A program made the translations under genes and the position numbers. A stretch of DNA of 64,000 nucleotides from an uncultured Chryseobacterium sp. (GTDB lineage Bacteria; Bacteroidota; Bacteroidia; Flavobacteriales; Weeksellaceae). Positions 63,701 to 64,000 of the stretch are shown here, piece by piece; positions within the stretch are counted from its first letter, which is position 1, and each line of letters opens with the position of its first letter. The notes beneath the pieces were generated by a model. The model had not been told where the DNA came from, did no database searches, and saw only the letters and a list, made by a program, of their open reading frames with translations. The stretch is taken from positions 1 to 64,000 of the forward strand of contig CAJYXJ010000001.1 of NCBI GenBank assembly GCA_913778085.1. The letters are read 5' to 3'.

Positions 63701-64000
63701 CTACCCAGTATCCGATTTTTTCGGTCAGGTTGTTCCAGACGTCCGTATAGCGCATGACCGCTTCACGACAGGCTTTATTGTAATCTTCGATTGAAATTTT
63801 TTTGCCAATATCTTCTTTGGTGATTCCTAATTCCTTTTCCACACCAAGCTCTACCGGAAGTCCGTGGGTATCCCAACCCGCTTTACGGAAAACCTGCTTT
63901 CCGTTCTGGGTCTGATAACGACAGAAAATATCCTTTAATGCCCTGGCCATCACGTGGTGAATTCCGGGCATACCGTTTGCTGAAGGCGGACCTTCATAAA
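60723..64000 (-). CDS. ileS: Isoleucine-tRNA ligase (N-terminus beyond the window)
   Basis: About 1092 residues are visible. The frame is open to the window edge, where YEGPPSANGMPGIHHVM, containing the HIGH-like motif, shows that only a short N-terminal piece is missing. KMSKSKGN (LKMSKSKGNAVDPFE) lies near residue 630. The editing domain is inserted between them (SWTTTPWTLPSNTAL-type motif as AWTTTPWTLPSNTALTVG). The anticodon-binding region and a C-terminal extension typical of the longer eukaryote-like IleRS2 class follow. No classic C-terminal zinc motif was noticed. Confidence 0.96.
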   Translation of the reverse strand, partial: YEGPPSANGMPGIHHVMARALKDIFCRYQTQNGKQVFRKAGWDTHGLPVELGVEKELGITKEDIGKKISIEDYNKACREAVMRYTDVWNNLTEKIGYWVDLNDPYITYKSKYMETVWWLLKQLYDKELLYKGYTIQPYSPKAGTGLSSAELNMPGTYHDVSDTTVVAQFKVKKDSSDLFSDVDGDVHILAWTTTPWTLPSNTALTVGRDIEYVLVKTFNQYTFEPVNVVLSSVLLPKVFGKKYAEGTDEDFASYTAESKIIPFKILKEFTGEKLVDTRYEQLVPWFTPNDNPENAFRVILGDFVTTEDGTGIVHTAPTFGADDARVAKMAKPEVPPMLVKDENDNLVPLVDLQGRFIKGENVPELFSGKYIKNEYYDEGTAPEKSWDVELAILLKTENKAFKVEKYVHSYPHCWRTDKPVLYYPLDSWFVKMTAVKERLVNLNKEINWKPKSTGEGRFGNWLENVNDWNLSRSRYWGIPLPIWRTDSSTGSAQEEKIIGSVEELYNEIEKSVAAGFMKENPFKGFVIGNMAESNYELVDLHKNVVDKIILVSDSGEPMKRESDLIDVWFDSGSMPYAQLHYPFENKELIDNNKAFPADFIAEGVDQTRGWFYTLHAIGTAVFDSVAYKNVMSNGLVLDKNGLKMSKSKGNAVDPFETLSVYGPDATRWYMISNANPWENLKFDIEGIDEVRRKFFGTLYNTYSFFALYANVDGFNYSEKEVEDRPEIDRWILSELNLLIKEVKAFYEDYEPTRVARAISTFVNDNLSNWYVRLCRRRFWKGDYSEDKISAYQTLYTCLETVAKLSAPIAPFFMDQLYQDLNKVTGKETAESIHLTDFPVADDSLIDQDLVEKTHLAQTITSLVLSIRRAESLKVRQPLQRVLIPFLDKKTEEQILAVAELIKQEVNVKELQLINAEEASHLIVKQIKPNFKALGPKLGKDMKTVGGAIASLEPEQISQLEKEGKLDIQGYEITLDDVEISTKDIPGWTVTSDGKTTVALDLTLTEELKSEGIAREFINRIQNLRKEKDFDLTDRIIIFLEENSPFLEDIKKNEEYISSEVLSSKIEFVPSLSNFNEIEIDEVNFKINVEKI

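Overview
The window comes from a member of the Bacteroidota, most likely a Chryseobacterium-like species of the family Weeksellaceae. The evidence is the fused ccoN-ccoO oxidase gene, the mono-haem CcoP, OMP_b-brl_3 outer-membrane receptors, a prokaryotic HU-CCDC81 protein, WG-repeat and GxxExxY proteins, two aconitases, and Bacteroidota-type promoters (TTG / about 19 bases / TAnnTTTG) in front of several genes. No rRNA gene, tRNA gene, CRISPR array or intact insertion sequence was seen. Most of the window is core chromosome; the accessory character is concentrated at 39.7-40.4 kb and 54.8-58.4 kb.

Layout. 0.1-9.1 kb (minus strand): a complete cbb3 cytochrome oxidase locus (ccoI, ccoS, ccoNO, ccoQ, ccoP, ccoG, ccoH, SafE-like), with a divergent Crp/Fnr regulator at 9.1 kb. 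9.9-13.4 kb: panB, a small membrane protein, an RluA-type pseudouridine synthase, a repeat-filled spacer, a GH19 enzyme and a secreted protein. 13.7-20.6 kb: a TPP-riboswitch-led thiamin operon (thiS, thiC, a TenI-like gene, thiD, thiE, thiG, thiH, thiF). 21-28.5 kb: a DUF1345 protein, two TonB-dependent-receptor-like barrels and a LytS/LytTR two-component pair. 28.9-34.3 kb: acnA-type and acnB aconitases in tandem. 34.6-38.1 kb: a WG-repeat protein, a heptamer tandem repeat, and a second TPP riboswitch in front of a TonB-dependent receptor, which is the likely thiamin uptake porin.

38.4-41.8 kb: an HU-CCDC81 protein, an acyl-CoA thioesterase, a GxxExxY cassette bounded by inverted repeats, the scar of an old tandem duplication, a DUF1648 protein and a 2-hydroxyacid dehydrogenase. 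42-45.5 kb: a serine hydrolase lipoprotein, an Ig-like lipoprotein and a haem-binding protein. 45.7-48.3 kb (minus): Nudix, XerD, dCMP deaminase and enoyl-CoA hydratase. 48.4-51 kb: catalase with divergent OxyR. 51-54.8 kb: metK behind a SAM-II-like riboswitch, a barrel-like protein, a sigma factor, a tiny basic ORF and a YjjG phosphatase. 54.8-58.4 kb: an AT-rich stretch with an orphan glycine-rich lipoprotein plus small membrane protein, and a separate two-gene unknown unit, on either side of trpS. 58.4-64 kb (minus): a frameshifted sanA, lspA, two small genes, a DksA/TraR-type regulator and ileS, which runs off the end.

Together the two TPP riboswitches would coordinate thiamin synthesis and import, and SAM-II would feed back on SAM synthesis. 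OxyR sits where it can respond to peroxide through katA. The intergenic DNA carries several families of short dispersed repeats, one of about 30 bp found seven times.
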